Under the pieces are notes generated by a model. That model saw only the letters and a list, made by a program, of their open reading frames with translations, had not been told where the DNA came from and made no database searches. This document shows positions 26,431 to 36,378 of a DNA stretch of 64,000 nucleotides, in pieces (the stretch's first letter is position 1; every line of letters begins with the position of its first letter). Origin of the DNA: Arachis hypogaea (taxonomy: Eukaryota > Streptophyta > Magnoliopsida > Fabales > Fabaceae); NCBI RefSeq assembly GCF_003086295.3, contig NC_092051.1:20021940-20085939 (forward strand). Direction: 5' to 3'. A program made the position numbers and the translations under genes.

Positions 26431-27264
26431 AAAGTATCGTTTTTGTCTCTAATGTTTGGGGTAAGTTCCAAAGTTGCCCCTAACGTTTAAATCGTTCTAT
26501 TTAAATTCGTAACGTTTTAAAATTGGCTCAATGTTGTCTTGCTGTTAGGGATCTATTAATAGAATTGACGACGGGACAAAATTGAGACGATTTTGAAACA
26601 CTAGGAACGTAAATAGGACGAAAACATTGGGGACAAAAATGATACATAAAAATAAATTTTAATTTTATCCTTCAATAATATCAATTTTTTGTGGTACATA
26701 GTTATTCAATTATTTTTTAACTACATGTAAGTAAATTACACTTAATCATATTACTTTCATTCTAAATAAATTTACTTTTTTTTATATTTTACTTTTAAAG
26801 ATTTTTACTCTTAACATTAAAGAATTTCAATATATTAGAGACAAAAGGTACAATTTATACTTTATTGTATATGTATCATTTTTTTCTTTTTCGCAAGTTT
26901 ATGTATTAATCATTCTACAAACATTTCATGATGAGTAAAAAATTTTAAGAGTAAAATTATAAAAAAATAAATTTATTTAGAATAAAAGTAATGTGATTAA
27001 GTTTAATTTGCTTAGATGTGGTTAAAAAATAATTGAATAACTATGTACCATAAAAAATTGATATTATTGAAGGATAAAAATAAAATTTATTTTTATGTAT
27101 CGTTTTTGTCTCTAACGTTTCAAAATCATGTCAATTTTGTCCCGCTGTCAATTCTGTTAACAAATCCCTAACGGCAAGACAACATATAGACTTATATAGG
27201 ACGATGTTAGGAACAATTTCAGGACTTACTCCAATCGTTGAGGATAAAAACAATACTTTATTCA
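26431..27264. mobile_element. Long fold-back element (about 400-bp arms)
   Basis: The left end GAGTAAAGTATCGTTTTTGT is mirrored by AGGATAAAAACAATACTTTA at the right end. Deeper phrases pair over almost the whole length: ATCCTTCAATAATATCAATT near 26669 with AATTGATATTATTGAAGGAT near 27056, and TACATAGTTATTCAATTATT with its complement near 27020-27046. The centre lies near 26850. There is no protein-coding content. It is a large palindromic non-autonomous DNA transposon. Confidence 0.85.
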
Positions 27265-27565
27265 ATAATTTTAATTTTTCATTAAAAATAAGTATGCATG
27301 ATTTGATTAAGAAAAAGAGAATATTTTATTGTAAAAAGAGAATAAGTACATCAAAAAACGTTTTTATTCTTTTTTATTTTTTTATACATATTTTGTAATA
27401 TGGATAGTAATAAATTGAACTAGGCGAATTAGATTTATTACTACATAAGTAAATCGAATTAAACTGATAAAATTATAATATGTATTTCAATGTCTCTCTT
27501 CTTCTAGTAAATTGAATTAGTTTAATTTGAATTTATTTGAATGCATATTAAATCGAATTCAGCTA

Positions 27566-27574
27566 ATTTGATTT
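27566..27574. repeat. 9-bp target-site duplication, left copy (MULE)
   Basis: ATTTGATTT here is identical to 36558-36566. It directly flanks the long terminal inverted repeats of the Mutator-like element. Confidence 0.8.
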
Positions 27575-27919
27575 GAGTAAATAGTCAAAATGGTCCATGA
27601 AAGACCACACAATCTCCATTTTGATCTCCAAAAATTTTTTTTAATCAAATTCATCCCTAAAAGATTTCAAGTTAATCGCATTAGTCCTTCCGTCACTTCC
27701 CTCACTAACGCCGTTGACAGAAGCTGAGATGGCACGTTAGGATCCATGTCAGCACACCCTTGTTCATCCCAATTGTCTCTCGGCATGACAACTTTACGAA
27801 ATTTCGTCAAATTAATCCCTAACTAATAAACCCTAATCCCATCATAGTGCATATATATCCCCTTACGTTGGAGTTAAGTTACAGAGGTTCAGAGAACAAG
27901 ATTGGAAGTCGCCGGCATA

Positions 27920-28371
27920 ATGGGTGGTGGAAATGGAGGTCGTCGTGGTGAGGTGTCTTCTCACTCACTTGGTAGCTATGGGTCTAATTCATTTATGTGA
28001 AGTAGAAAGAGGAAGAATGAAGACATAACATGTCATTGTGGACTGAAGACGTTGATTAAGAAATCTGGAACTTCAGAGAACTCAGATAGATTATTCCATA
28101 TATGTCCAAGATATCAAATGATTTGTTCTCATGAATTCTTTTATCTTCGGTATTCTTACTAGTTGTGGTAGTTTTTAGTTATAATATTCTTTAAATTTCT
28201 GCAGAAAGGAAGCCATTGCAACTTCTTCAAGTGAGTTGATGAAGATGAATATGATGAAAGAAATGAAGATGCAGAAACTGATGCAAAAGTTGAGAGCAAT
28301 CATGATGAGTGGAAAGTAAACATTGCATGGAGAATGAAGAGTTTGGAAGCAGAAGTAAGATTGACAAAAAT
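27920..28371 (+). pseudogene. GRF-type zinc finger protein remnant inside the MULE
   Basis: An ATG at 27920 starts a Gly/Ser-rich segment. A TGA follows 26 codons later, and the same frame continues with the zinc-finger phrase TCHCGLKTLIKKSGTSEN then LFHICPRYQ. After a likely intron (acceptor CTGCAG near 28205) the phrase KGSHCNFFK follows, then a TGA where Trp is expected, then VDEDEYDERNED. The C-x-C ... C ... C spacing fits a GRF zinc finger. Such proteins are common in plant MULEs. Two in-frame stops show decay. Confidence 0.65.
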
Positions 28372-28942
28372 TAATGAGTTTTATGTTTATTGGATTGATA
28401 ATTGTAACTTTAGTTGTGGAATTAATTTGTATATTTTGTATTTTCAATTAATAGTGCTATAAAGATTTTAACTTTATTCAGGTATGTAATGTATTATGAA
28501 AAGAACAAATTGATATGTCCTATTCTATTGAATTTAGCAATGAACTGAACAACGTGTTTTATTAAATTTACTCTTGACAAGATTATTCTTTAAATTGTAA
28601 TCTGGTTAATTAAACTTAGAACTAAGGATTCAATATTTGTATGAAATCCGTCAACACGTTACACAATTATACCTAATTGTACAAGATTATAATGAGATAT
28701 AGATAAACTAAATATTTTCATATATTGAAACTGAAACAACATTGTTTGATCATAATTGTCTGATCGATATCCAAAAAGCTAACTATAATAGCTTATATCA
28801 CTACCATTAACTTAATAAAAGGGCTAAAGCAAAAAAATGGACTTAACAATAAAACCAACCACAATATTTTTAATGGCAATAAGAGAGCCCTATACAAAAA
28901 ATATGGCATTAGTTCTAATTACATAATGATCAGAAATCAGCA

Positions 28943-29178
28943 TCAAATAAGTTTATCCTTCTTCTTAAGAGAGTTGAATCTTGGAGTAGGAACAAAAGTC
29001 ATATAGTCAGCAAGTCTCTTGATAGTGACAGAGCTAGTTTCCCTAATGGTTTCAGCAGAAGGAGTTGTTGATGTTGCGACAACTTGGGGGGAGGCATTTC
29101 TTCTGACTCTTCCCTTTGACAACTTTCAGTTTTATGGGCCTTGCAACACTTTCCTACATAATTTCAACAACAATTTCA
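28943..29178 (-). pseudogene. MULE transposase C-terminal tail remnant
   Basis: On the minus strand, a CCHC zinc-knuckle-like phrase (Cys-x2-Cys-x3-His-x4-Cys, recovered with one frameshift near 29170) leads into a basic, Ser/Thr-rich tail, including KRLADYMTFVPTPRFNSL. It ends at the TGA at 28943-28945. A zinc knuckle followed by a short basic tail is the usual end of plant MURA transposases. The catalytic part is absent. The assignment rests on motif order and on the surrounding MULE termini. Confidence 0.45.
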
Positions 29179-29229
29179 TCCAACATTCAAAAATGATTTC
29201 AGTTACAAATATAAACAACAACGTTTAAT

Positions 29230-30614
29230 TTTTTCCAGTTATAAATGCAACTTGTTCTGAGTTTTGTGTGTATTATGTTAATGGATAGGCATCTGTCTAG
29301 CTAAACTTTTTACCGTGGTGAAACACAAATGTCATGAAAGGTTCTTCCATCTACAAATGAATAAAGATAAAACTCAAAATAAACTCAAAATCATAAACAA
29401 CTCTATACTGTACATTAACTTATTACACGAGCATTAACTCTGTACTGTACATTAGTAATAGCATACAAGGAAACTTATCTATTTTGTGTTTTTCTCTGCA
29501 GTTACTGCTCCTCATTTATTTTATTCTATTTACCAATCAATGCTAAACAATGATGTAATCTATTTTATAATAATAACAATAATATCTACTAGAAAAACTT
29601 ATTTCAGAAGAAATTAACGTAATCTACTTTATAAAATTCGGTTTCTGAGAAAATTTTGTGGATGAAACTTGCTTCACAGAGATATTATACATTGCTGTTT
29701 CACATAGTTCCGAACAAATCTTGGAAAATAGGTGGTTGTGCCAAGAATTGGTTTCATGTTACTTAGAACATGAAGAATTTTTTATCTCCATTTTTAATCT
29801 AACGACAATGCATGATCTTATTCTTAGAAAGCAGAGCAACACAGGTAATTAGAAAAAAATTGAGGCCTTTGTAAACATGATTTCAAATCGAGAAAAATTA
29901 GTATTTATATTCTCTACAGTATGTAATTAGAAACAATACATTCCATTAACTCTGTTTTAAAAAATTTAGCCTAATACATGCTTAACTCTGTGGATCACAA
30001 TACGTAAACCCTAACCAAATTCTAAAAACAACAACCCTAAACCATAGATCACCTACAAAATCGAACCTCAACACATTCAAAAGAGTTTATTCACCATAAC
30101 AAACACATTACTATATATATATATAAAAATAGAGTTACCTTCCCATTTGCAAACCAAATCATTAGGGCACAAATAACACTAAGGCAAAAATGCAAAATCG
30201 AACAACATTTCATTCAAATAAAAAACAACCAGCAGAATTTCATTCTCTCTTTTGCAATCAAAGATAGCATATAGGTGAGAAAGAAAAAAGTTTTTTATAC
30301 TTTGCAGTAGCGCCGAAAATGCTGCCTTCCTTTGAATTTGGTTTGCAAAATAAGAACCTACACTCATCGAAGAAGACACACATGACACCCGCTGTATAAT
30401 CGCACGTCAAAATCCAGCTTTAGTCGTCTTCCACGGAGCTTTGTCGATGGATTCAGAGAGGAACAAAGAACAGGAGGTTTCTTTGACTAAGAGTGAAGAG
30501 AAGTGTGTTTGAAGTATGAGGGATAAGTGTTTTGTCTTCTTTTCTACTCTATATGGTACTATGTTGATGTCAGCCCTCACAAACAATCTAAACAGTGTCA
30601 TTTAAATTGGTTAC
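29230..30614. other. MULE interior without recognised coding sequence
   Basis: This AT-rich stretch inside the MULE includes a (TA)n run at about 30114-30125. I expected transposase here on the minus strand and found none, so that region is deleted or too decayed to read. Confidence 0.5.
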
Positions 30615-31052
30615 TGTACAAGATGTCTATGGTACGGGTTGAGAGATGGATCGAGAACTTGCGGGTTGAGGCAGATGCCGGATCACTTGACTGGAGCAAT
30701 GGGGGGAGGTACCTGCAAAGACACTCCGACGCTCAAGTCAGAATGGATCTAAGAGGTATAAGGTGTGAGGAATGAATGAATACCTAGAGGGACCTGGGTC
30801 CTCTATTTATAGGTGATGGTGAATATCTTATCTTATCTTATTTGGCTAAGATAAGGGAGACGTTTGAATTATCTTATCTTATCTTATCTTATCTTATTTG
30901 GCTAAGATAAGGGAGACGTTTGAATTCAAAAGTTGGTTAGGACCTCTAGTGGGCTGGTTTCGGGCCTTCTGGAAGGGCGAAGCGGGTCAGACCCTGGCAA
31001 CCGGGTTCGGGGACCGTTCCGGGTGTAGGATCCGTGGGCCGGATCCGTAACA
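30615..31052 (-). repeat. 3' LTR of the gypsy element
   Basis: It is near-identical to 35940-36378. On the plus strand it starts TGTACAAGATGTCT and ends GGATCCGTAACA. It contains several ATCTT tandem copies and a TATAAATA box in minus orientation near 30813. Confidence 0.92.
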
Positions 31053-31579
31053 GTTGCCCCCAGAGCGAGAGAGTGAGGGTGCTCAGTCTCATCGCTGGAG
31101 GAACCTTTTCCTCGCCGTTGTGGTTTGGCAAGGAGATCGTTGTTTGGTTTTTCCGATCAAGGTCGAGAATTTGGGGAGTTTCTAGCCGTTTCATGGTCAG
31201 GCGAGGACCACGTTTTTTGTGCGTCTCATCACATGCCGGGTTTGATGACCGTTCCGAGGAAGGACCCGAAGATCGGGTCTGGAACAGTTGTCCCTGGAGT
31301 ATGAGAGCATGCTAACTTGGTCTCAATGCTAAATTGTTTGGAGAGTCCAATTCTCTGTAATTCGGGAGACTGTGAGGAACCTAGAAAGGGCGTGACGTCA
31401 TCCTGCACTGATTGGCGGGATGTTGGTCAGTCCGGTTTTTCGCAAGTTGGAAGACCGTCAGCTCATGCTTGTTTTGTGTGGCCTTTTCTAGGCCGTTATT
31501 GTGAACTTATTTTAGGCCTCTTGGTGGGTCGATTTCAAGACTTTGTTTATTTAGCTTATTTGGATTTCCGTTTTGTTGG

Positions 31580-32285
31580 CCTCACGGTGATCGATCCTGG
31601 GCCGTCATTTTTTGTTGTTTGGATACCCGTTTTGTTTTTTGGATATCCGTTTTGTTGGCCTCAGGGTGATCGATTCCCGGATAGCCGTTTACTTATTTGG
31701 ATATCCGTTTGGTTATTTGGATATCTGTTTTATTGGCCTCGGGGTGATCGATTCTCGAGTATCCGTTTACTTATTTGGATATCCGTTTTGTTGTTTGGAT
31801 ATCCGTTTTATTGGCCTCAGAATGATCGATTCCCGAGTAGCCGTTTACTTATTTGGATATCCGCTTTGTTATTCGGATATTCGTTCTGTTATTTGGATAT
31901 CTGTTTTATTGGCTTCGGGGTGATCGATTCTCGGGTAGCCGTTCACTTATTTGGATATCCGTGGGTAATCGATTCCCGTGTAGCCGTTTGGATATTTGGA
32001 TATCCATTTTGTTATTCGGATATCCATTCTGTTATTTGGATATCTGTTTTATTGGCTTCGGGGTGATCGATTCCCGGGTAGCCGTTCACTTATTTTGGAT
32101 ATCCGTTTTATTGTTTGGATATCCGTTTTGTTGGTCTCGGGGTAATTGATTCTCGTGTAGCCGTTTGCTTATTTGGATATCCGTTTTGTTGGCCTCGGGG
32201 TGATCGATTTCCGTGTAGCCGTTTACTTATTTGGATATCCGTTTTGTTGGCCTCGGGGTAATCGATTCCCGTGTAGCCGCGTTTG
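31580..32285. repeat. Minisatellite with GGATATCCG core
   Basis: About ten units of variable length (46-98 bp) each contain a GATCGATTCCCG-type phrase, a GTAGCCGTTTACTTATT phrase and one to four copies of TTTGGATATCCGTTTTGT. It stays open in two plus-strand frames and so produces long repetitive pseudo-proteins, but nothing indicates real coding. It lies in the 3' untranslated part of the minus-strand gypsy element, between the pol remnant and the 3' LTR. Confidence 0.85.
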
Positions 32286-32439
32286 GTTTGTGCCGTCGGA
32301 CGGGGCAATGCTTTTGAGAAAATAAATTCCATTTATGGTTTGGGCCTCGTTAAAACCTCCCAATGTGGGTAGGAAAGAGTGCCCAGTAAGAAAATATACG
32401 ATTAAATGACTTAAGCAATAAATGCAAGTAAAAAAGGCA

Positions 32440-33276
32440 AAATATAAAGGGTAAAGAGATAGTCTTAAACGACCTCAATCTTGTTGCTTTGGAAGGATGT
32501 TTCTACATATAGTAGCATCGTAAGTTGGTGGAATTTCAGGATCTTGGAAGCTTGGTCCCGTCTAGTCTTTCGAGCATGTAGGCTCTTTTTTTATTACCGT
32601 CCTAATTTGGTAGGGACCCTCCCAGTTGGGCGTGAGCATCCCTTCTCCGGGAGTGGGTGGACCGATATCATTTTGTCGTAAGACGAGGTCTCCTGGTCCA
32701 AAGTCTCATCGTACCGTGCTGCCATTGTACCTTAGACTTATTATTTGTTTTAGAGCTAGCTCCCGTAGGTGTGCTATGCTCCTGACCTTGTCTGCAAGGT
32801 CCCACTCTGCCTCTTTGTCGTTTCCTCGCACGGTTCTGCGCGGACTTTGGTCTTGGTGTGCATCGAGGTCGGCGAGGAAGATGCCTGCCGCATCTCGGGA
32901 TCTCTTGCAGAGGGTCGAGCTGGTGTTCTCACACTCTACCGCGACTTTCCGGTCTCTCTGTATTGTGCCGATAGTGCCGTCATCGGCTTGGAACTTCATG
33001 AGTAAGAATTTGGTGAAGATGACTGCCGAGAGGTTGTTAATGGTCTTTCTCCCGAGGATGATGTTTGTAGGTGGTGGAGTTCTTAAGGACGACAAATTCG
33101 GAGAGGATGGTCTTTCTTTGGTTCCCGGCTCCGATGGTGAGGGGAAGTGTGATGGTGCCGTCCGGTTGAAGGAAGTTATCCCCGAGCCCGGTTACCCCAT
33201 TATGGTGGGTTTGTAGGTTTTCGTTTCGAAGCCCGAGTTTGTCGAAGGATCCCCTGAAGAGGATGTTGGAATCTGC
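32440..33276 (-). pseudogene. Fused protease tail and integrase C-terminus (internally deleted pol)
   Basis: On the minus strand the protease reads ADSNILFRGSFDKLGL ... then, after a one-base shift near 33070, IILGRKTINNLSAV and AGIFLADLDA. It passes near 32840 straight into integrase C-terminal sequence (WDLADKVRSIAHLRELALKQ; then GDLVLRQNDIGPPTPGEG and NWEGPY). The reverse transcriptase, RNase H and integrase core that should lie between, about 2.5-3 kb, are gone. Stops follow near 32702 and in the tail. Confidence 0.75.
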
Positions 33277-34939
33277 TCATGTGTCGAGTAGTATTCTTCT
33301 GACCAGCCCGGTTCCTATCTTTGCGGAGATAACGAAGGGGGCATCTTTCGCCGAGGTGCTGTATTGGCAGTCCTCGGGGGAGAATGTTATCGCATTATTG
33401 GTGATGATTGTCGGGGTTTGGTTTCTGACTGCCAGGACCTTGAGGTTCTTTTTTAGTACCGATTTCGACTTTTCCGGCTTATCCTTGCTTGTTATGATGT
33501 TGACGACTATGGTCGGGTCTGTTTCCGGACTTTCCCGAGGGGCTTGTCTTTGTGTCCTTGGGTTGCGTCCTTCCCTCTCTGGTGATTTGTCTCTTTCTGT
33601 GCGCTTCGACTCCCTGATGATCTTGGCGAACTCGGAGAGCTTGCCGTCTCGTATGGCTTGCTCCAGAGCGTCTTTTAAGTCGATGCAGTGCTGTGTTCTG
33701 TGCCCGTATCCTTGGTGGTAGTCACAATATAAATTCTTGTTGCCGCCCGTTCTTTCTTTAAGTGGTCGGGCCTTCGGAAGGACGCCTCGGTCAGCTATTT
33801 GGTGGTAGATATCGGTGATGGGAGCTAACAAGAGGGTGTAATTTGAGCATTTGTCGGTTTGGAATGTTCCTTTTGGTTTTCTCTTGGTGGGGTGTTTTGG
33901 CGAGGTGCCGTACTGCCGTTCTGCCGTTTATTGGCCGCCACGACTTGGCTCACCTCCTCATCGTTTATGTAATCCTTAGCGACGCTCTGAATCTCGTGCA
34001 TAGTCCAGACTGGCTTCGCGGTGAGATACTTTCAGAAGTCCTCATTCATAAGTCCATTGGTCAGGCAGAGGCTCGCGACTGAGTCCGTGAGTCCGTCGAC
34101 CGTCAGGTATTTTCTCGTAGATTCGTCTTGTCTTTGGGTAATTCCGAGCAAGCTAATGGGGTGTTTAGCTTTGGTGATTTTGATAGTGAACTGGGCCATG
34201 AACTTTCTGGTGATATCGTGGAAGCTGACTATGGACCCGTTTGGGAGGGCGTTGAACCATTTGATCGCAGGGCCAGCTAAGATTATCGAGAAGGCCTTAC
34301 ACCGGATCATGTCGGCGACTCCTTCCAGGTTCATCCTGGCCTCGAAGGCCATTAGGTGTTCCCGGGGATCGTTGGTCCCGTCCTATTTCATGTCAGTGGG
34401 CTTGTTGAAGTCCTTCAGGAGTTTGGCTCTCAAGGATTTTTCTGTGAACGGGATGGCTTCCATTATCACGTGCATGTTTCCTGCTCGTTTGGCCTCCCGA
34501 TGGTGCCGTCGGTCGTCTTCTCTGCGTCGGTGTTTCGGGTCTAGGGAAATGCTGCGATCGTGCTGTTTGCAGTGTTGTTGCTCAGGGGGCCTGGTGTTCC
34601 TAGTATCGCGATGAGATTAGGTCCTGGAGGTCGCTTGGCTTGTTTGCTCCGGGTGGTACCATTCTTTGGGTGTGACTCGGCCTTTGAAGTTTTGCACCCT
34701 GAGGCACAACTCTTGGATTATCTGGACCGCCTTTCTCCCAGGCCATCGGGTGGCCGAGCTTCAGTGGGAGGACGGTTGTCCTCTCTTGGTTGTTGTTGAG
34801 TTGGGGTTGGTTGGCGATGTGCCGGGTTTATTATCCTCCCGTGGGTGGGAGGAGTGTTATCTTGGAGTTCGGGAGTTGGGCTTTGTGGGTTTGAGTTGGG
34901 GTGTCGGGTGGAGGATTGTTCCTCGAGGTTCTCCGTCAT
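33277..34939 (-). pseudogene. gypsy gag with N-terminal half of the protease
   Basis: The second gag start codon is at 34939-34937 (MTENLEEQSS). A disordered Pro/Arg-rich stretch is followed by the capsid-like phrases GPAIKWFNALPNGSI and TRKFMAQFTI (about 34200-34280), and then by a CX2C-type knuckle, NLYCDYHQGYGHRTQHCIDL (about 33680-33740). The frame ends with RRILLDT and a TGA at 33279-33277. That stop occupies the Gly position of the aspartic-protease DTG active site. There are also breaks between 34032 and 33831. It cannot give a full polyprotein. Confidence 0.75.
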
Positions 34940-34967
34940 GCTGCCACGATTTGGCTGTCCCCCATAT

Positions 34968-35400
34968 CTGTGCAAGAACCTTGAGAACTTTCTTGATCTA
35001 TTGGCTCCTGAGAGGTCTGAGCTTGGCCACGGTGGTAGCATTTAAGGAGGTCGTTCATGATGAGCTTCCTTATGAATTTTCAGTAAGGTCCGAAGGGGGA
35101 TCATGGCGACAGAGTTGTCACAGGTGAGGCGGCGGATGACAGAGGTTTGGAACCTAGTGTTGAAAGAGGTGACCTCGTGGGTTTGGAGGAAGAGCTTGAA
35201 GAGTTCAAAAGAAGAAGCAACCTCGGTGGGCATGGAGCCAAAGTAGAGAGAGAAGATGGGGCCATGGCGCTTGGAGAGACGGATGAGGGAGTGGTGAATG
35301 AGAGGGCCCAAGAGGTGGAGGTGTCCCACTAAAGGGAAGCGAGACTTTGGGCTTAGAGGATTTGGAATTTCACCGTTGGAGTAGGGCGAGGGTGTATAAA
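34968..35400 (-). pseudogene. Captured isoflavone synthase (CYP93C) exon fragment
   Basis: On the minus strand, an almost continuous reading frame gives cytochrome P450 N-terminal sequence: PKSRFPLVGHLHLLGP, then LSKRHGPIFSLYFGSMPT, then FELFKLFLQTHE and FNTRFQTSVIRRLT. These phrases agree closely with legume 2-hydroxyisoflavanone synthase, the entry enzyme of isoflavonoid synthesis. After a one-base shift it continues KFIRKLIMNDLL and, after another shift, ATTVAKLRPLRSQ, ending near 34968. It covers roughly the first third of the enzyme without the haem-binding Cys region. It has a stop at the GPYW motif (Trp to TGA) and several shifts, so it is not functional. Identity is by recognition; a database search would confirm the closest P450. 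Confidence 0.82.
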
Positions 35401-35836
35401 GAGTATTATCACTAAGAAGGTAATTGCAAGTAACATTGTTCCTTTGGGATTTCGCCGTTGGAATAGGGCGAATGTGTGTTATCACTGCAAAGGTGATGTA
35501 AGTTAAGGAAACATTATTCCTTTGGGATTTCGCCGTTGGAGTAGGGCGAAAGGGTGCATAAACATGCAAAGGTGATGCAAGTTAAGGAAACATTATTCCT
35601 TTGGGATTTCGCCGTTGGAGTAGGGCGAAGGTGTGTTATCCCTGCAAAGGTGATGCAAGTTAAGGAAACATTATTCCTTTGGGATTTCGCCGTTGGAGTA
35701 GGGCGAAAGGGTGCATAAACCTGCAAAGGTGATGCAAGTTAAGGTAACATTATTCCTTTGGGATTTCGCCGTTGGAGTAGGGCGAAAGGATGCATAAACA
35801 TGCAAAGGTGATGCAAGTTAAGGAAACATTATTCCT
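35366..35836 (-). repeat. 79-bp minisatellite (about six units)
   Basis: The phrase TTTCGCCGTTGGAGTAGGGC (one unit reads TTTCACC) recurs with starts near 35368, 35450, 35528, 35607, 35686 and 35764, so the period is 78-82 bp. On the minus strand each unit encodes RPTPTAKSQRNN or a close variant. The array abuts the captured isoflavone synthase fragment and the unit nearest the fragment grades into it. Confidence 0.93.
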
Positions 35837-35900
35837 TTTTGCTCTCAGTTACACGCAAGAAATCTGAGTTTGATGATTGCTCTTCTGGGTTATCCGTCAT
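35832..35900 (-). pseudogene. First, truncated gag start upstream of the minisatellite
   Basis: The ATG at 35900-35898 begins MTDNPEEQSSNSDFL and terminates after 23 codons, at the edge of the minisatellite. The same start context (CCGTCATG...GCCAC on the plus strand) recurs at 34933-34948 on the other side of the captured segment, where gag really continues. Confidence 0.65.
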
Positions 35901-35920
35901 GCCGCCACAACGTTGCAAAG

Positions 35921-35938
35921 TCCCCACAGACGGCGCCA
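35921..35938 (-). promoter_or_regulatory. tRNA primer-binding site of the gypsy element
   Basis: On the minus strand, one base after the 5' LTR, the sequence reads TGGCGCCGTCTGTGGGGA. TGGCGCC at this position is typical of plant gypsy elements. It fixes the orientation of the element. Confidence 0.75.
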
Positions 35939-35939
35939 A

Positions 35940-36378
35940 TGTACAAGATGTCTCTGGTACGGGTTGAGAGATGGATCGAGAACTTGCGGGTTGAGGCAGA
36001 TGCCGGATCACTTGACTGGAGCAATGAGGGGGAGGTACTTGCAAAGACACTTCGACGCTCAAGTCAGAATGGATCTAAGAGGTATAAGGTGTGAGGAATG
36101 AATGAATACCTGGAGGGACCTGGGTCCTCTATTTATAGGTGATGGTGAATATCTTATCTTATCTTATTTGGCTAAGATAAGGGAGACGTTTGAATTATCT
36201 TATCTTATCTTATCTTATCTTATTTGGCTAAGATAAGGGAGACGTTTGAATTCGAAAGTTGGTTAGGACCTCTAGTGGGCTGGTTTCGAACCTTCTGGAA
36301 GGGCGAAGCGGGTCAGACCCTGGCAACCGGATTCGGGGACCGTTCCGGGTGTAGGATCCGTGGGCCGGATCCGTAACA
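35940..36378 (-). repeat. 5' LTR of the gypsy element
   Basis: It is near-identical to the LTR at 30615-31052. In minus orientation it starts TGTTACGGATCC and ends CTTGTACA. TATAAATA on the minus strand (36130-36137) precedes AGAGGACCC and would be the promoter box. Confidence 0.92.
36130..36137 (-). promoter_or_regulatory. TATA box in the 5' LTR
   Basis: Minus-strand TATAAATA, about 190 bases before the LTR end. The position fits the U3/R boundary of an LTR promoter. Confidence 0.6.

Larger units (their letters stand above)
30615..36378 (-). mobile_element. Non-autonomous Ty3/gypsy retrotransposon carrying a captured host gene fragment
   Basis: Two LTRs of 438 and 439 bp (30615-31052 and 35940-36378) bound 4.9 kb. 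All coding sense is on the minus strand, so the 5' LTR is the right-hand one. A primer-binding-like site adjoins it (35921-35938) and a G-rich tract (CTCTGGGGGCAAC) adjoins the other. Flanks GTTAC and ATTAC look like a 5-bp target duplication with one change. In element order it contains: a gag start, a 79-bp minisatellite, an isoflavone synthase fragment, a second gag start, gag, a broken protease, an integrase C-terminus and another minisatellite. Reverse transcriptase, RNase H and the integrase core are absent. The LTRs differ at roughly ten positions by eye, so the insertion is fairly young. It lies inside the MULE. Confidence 0.88.

Noticed and set aside
31317..32149. Long plus-strand frames (up to 249 codons) rich in FGYPF and WISVLL
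   Set aside because: They are translations of a minisatellite in the 3' region of a minus-strand retrotransposon.
32626..33721. Plus-strand frames of 160-196 codons in the gypsy interior
   Set aside because: The minus strand carries recognisable protease, gag and integrase motifs; the plus frames have none.
35366..35836. Regular 79-bp repeats resembling a CRISPR array
   Set aside because: Units are contiguous without unique spacers, the genome is eukaryotic, and the unit has an evident coding origin.
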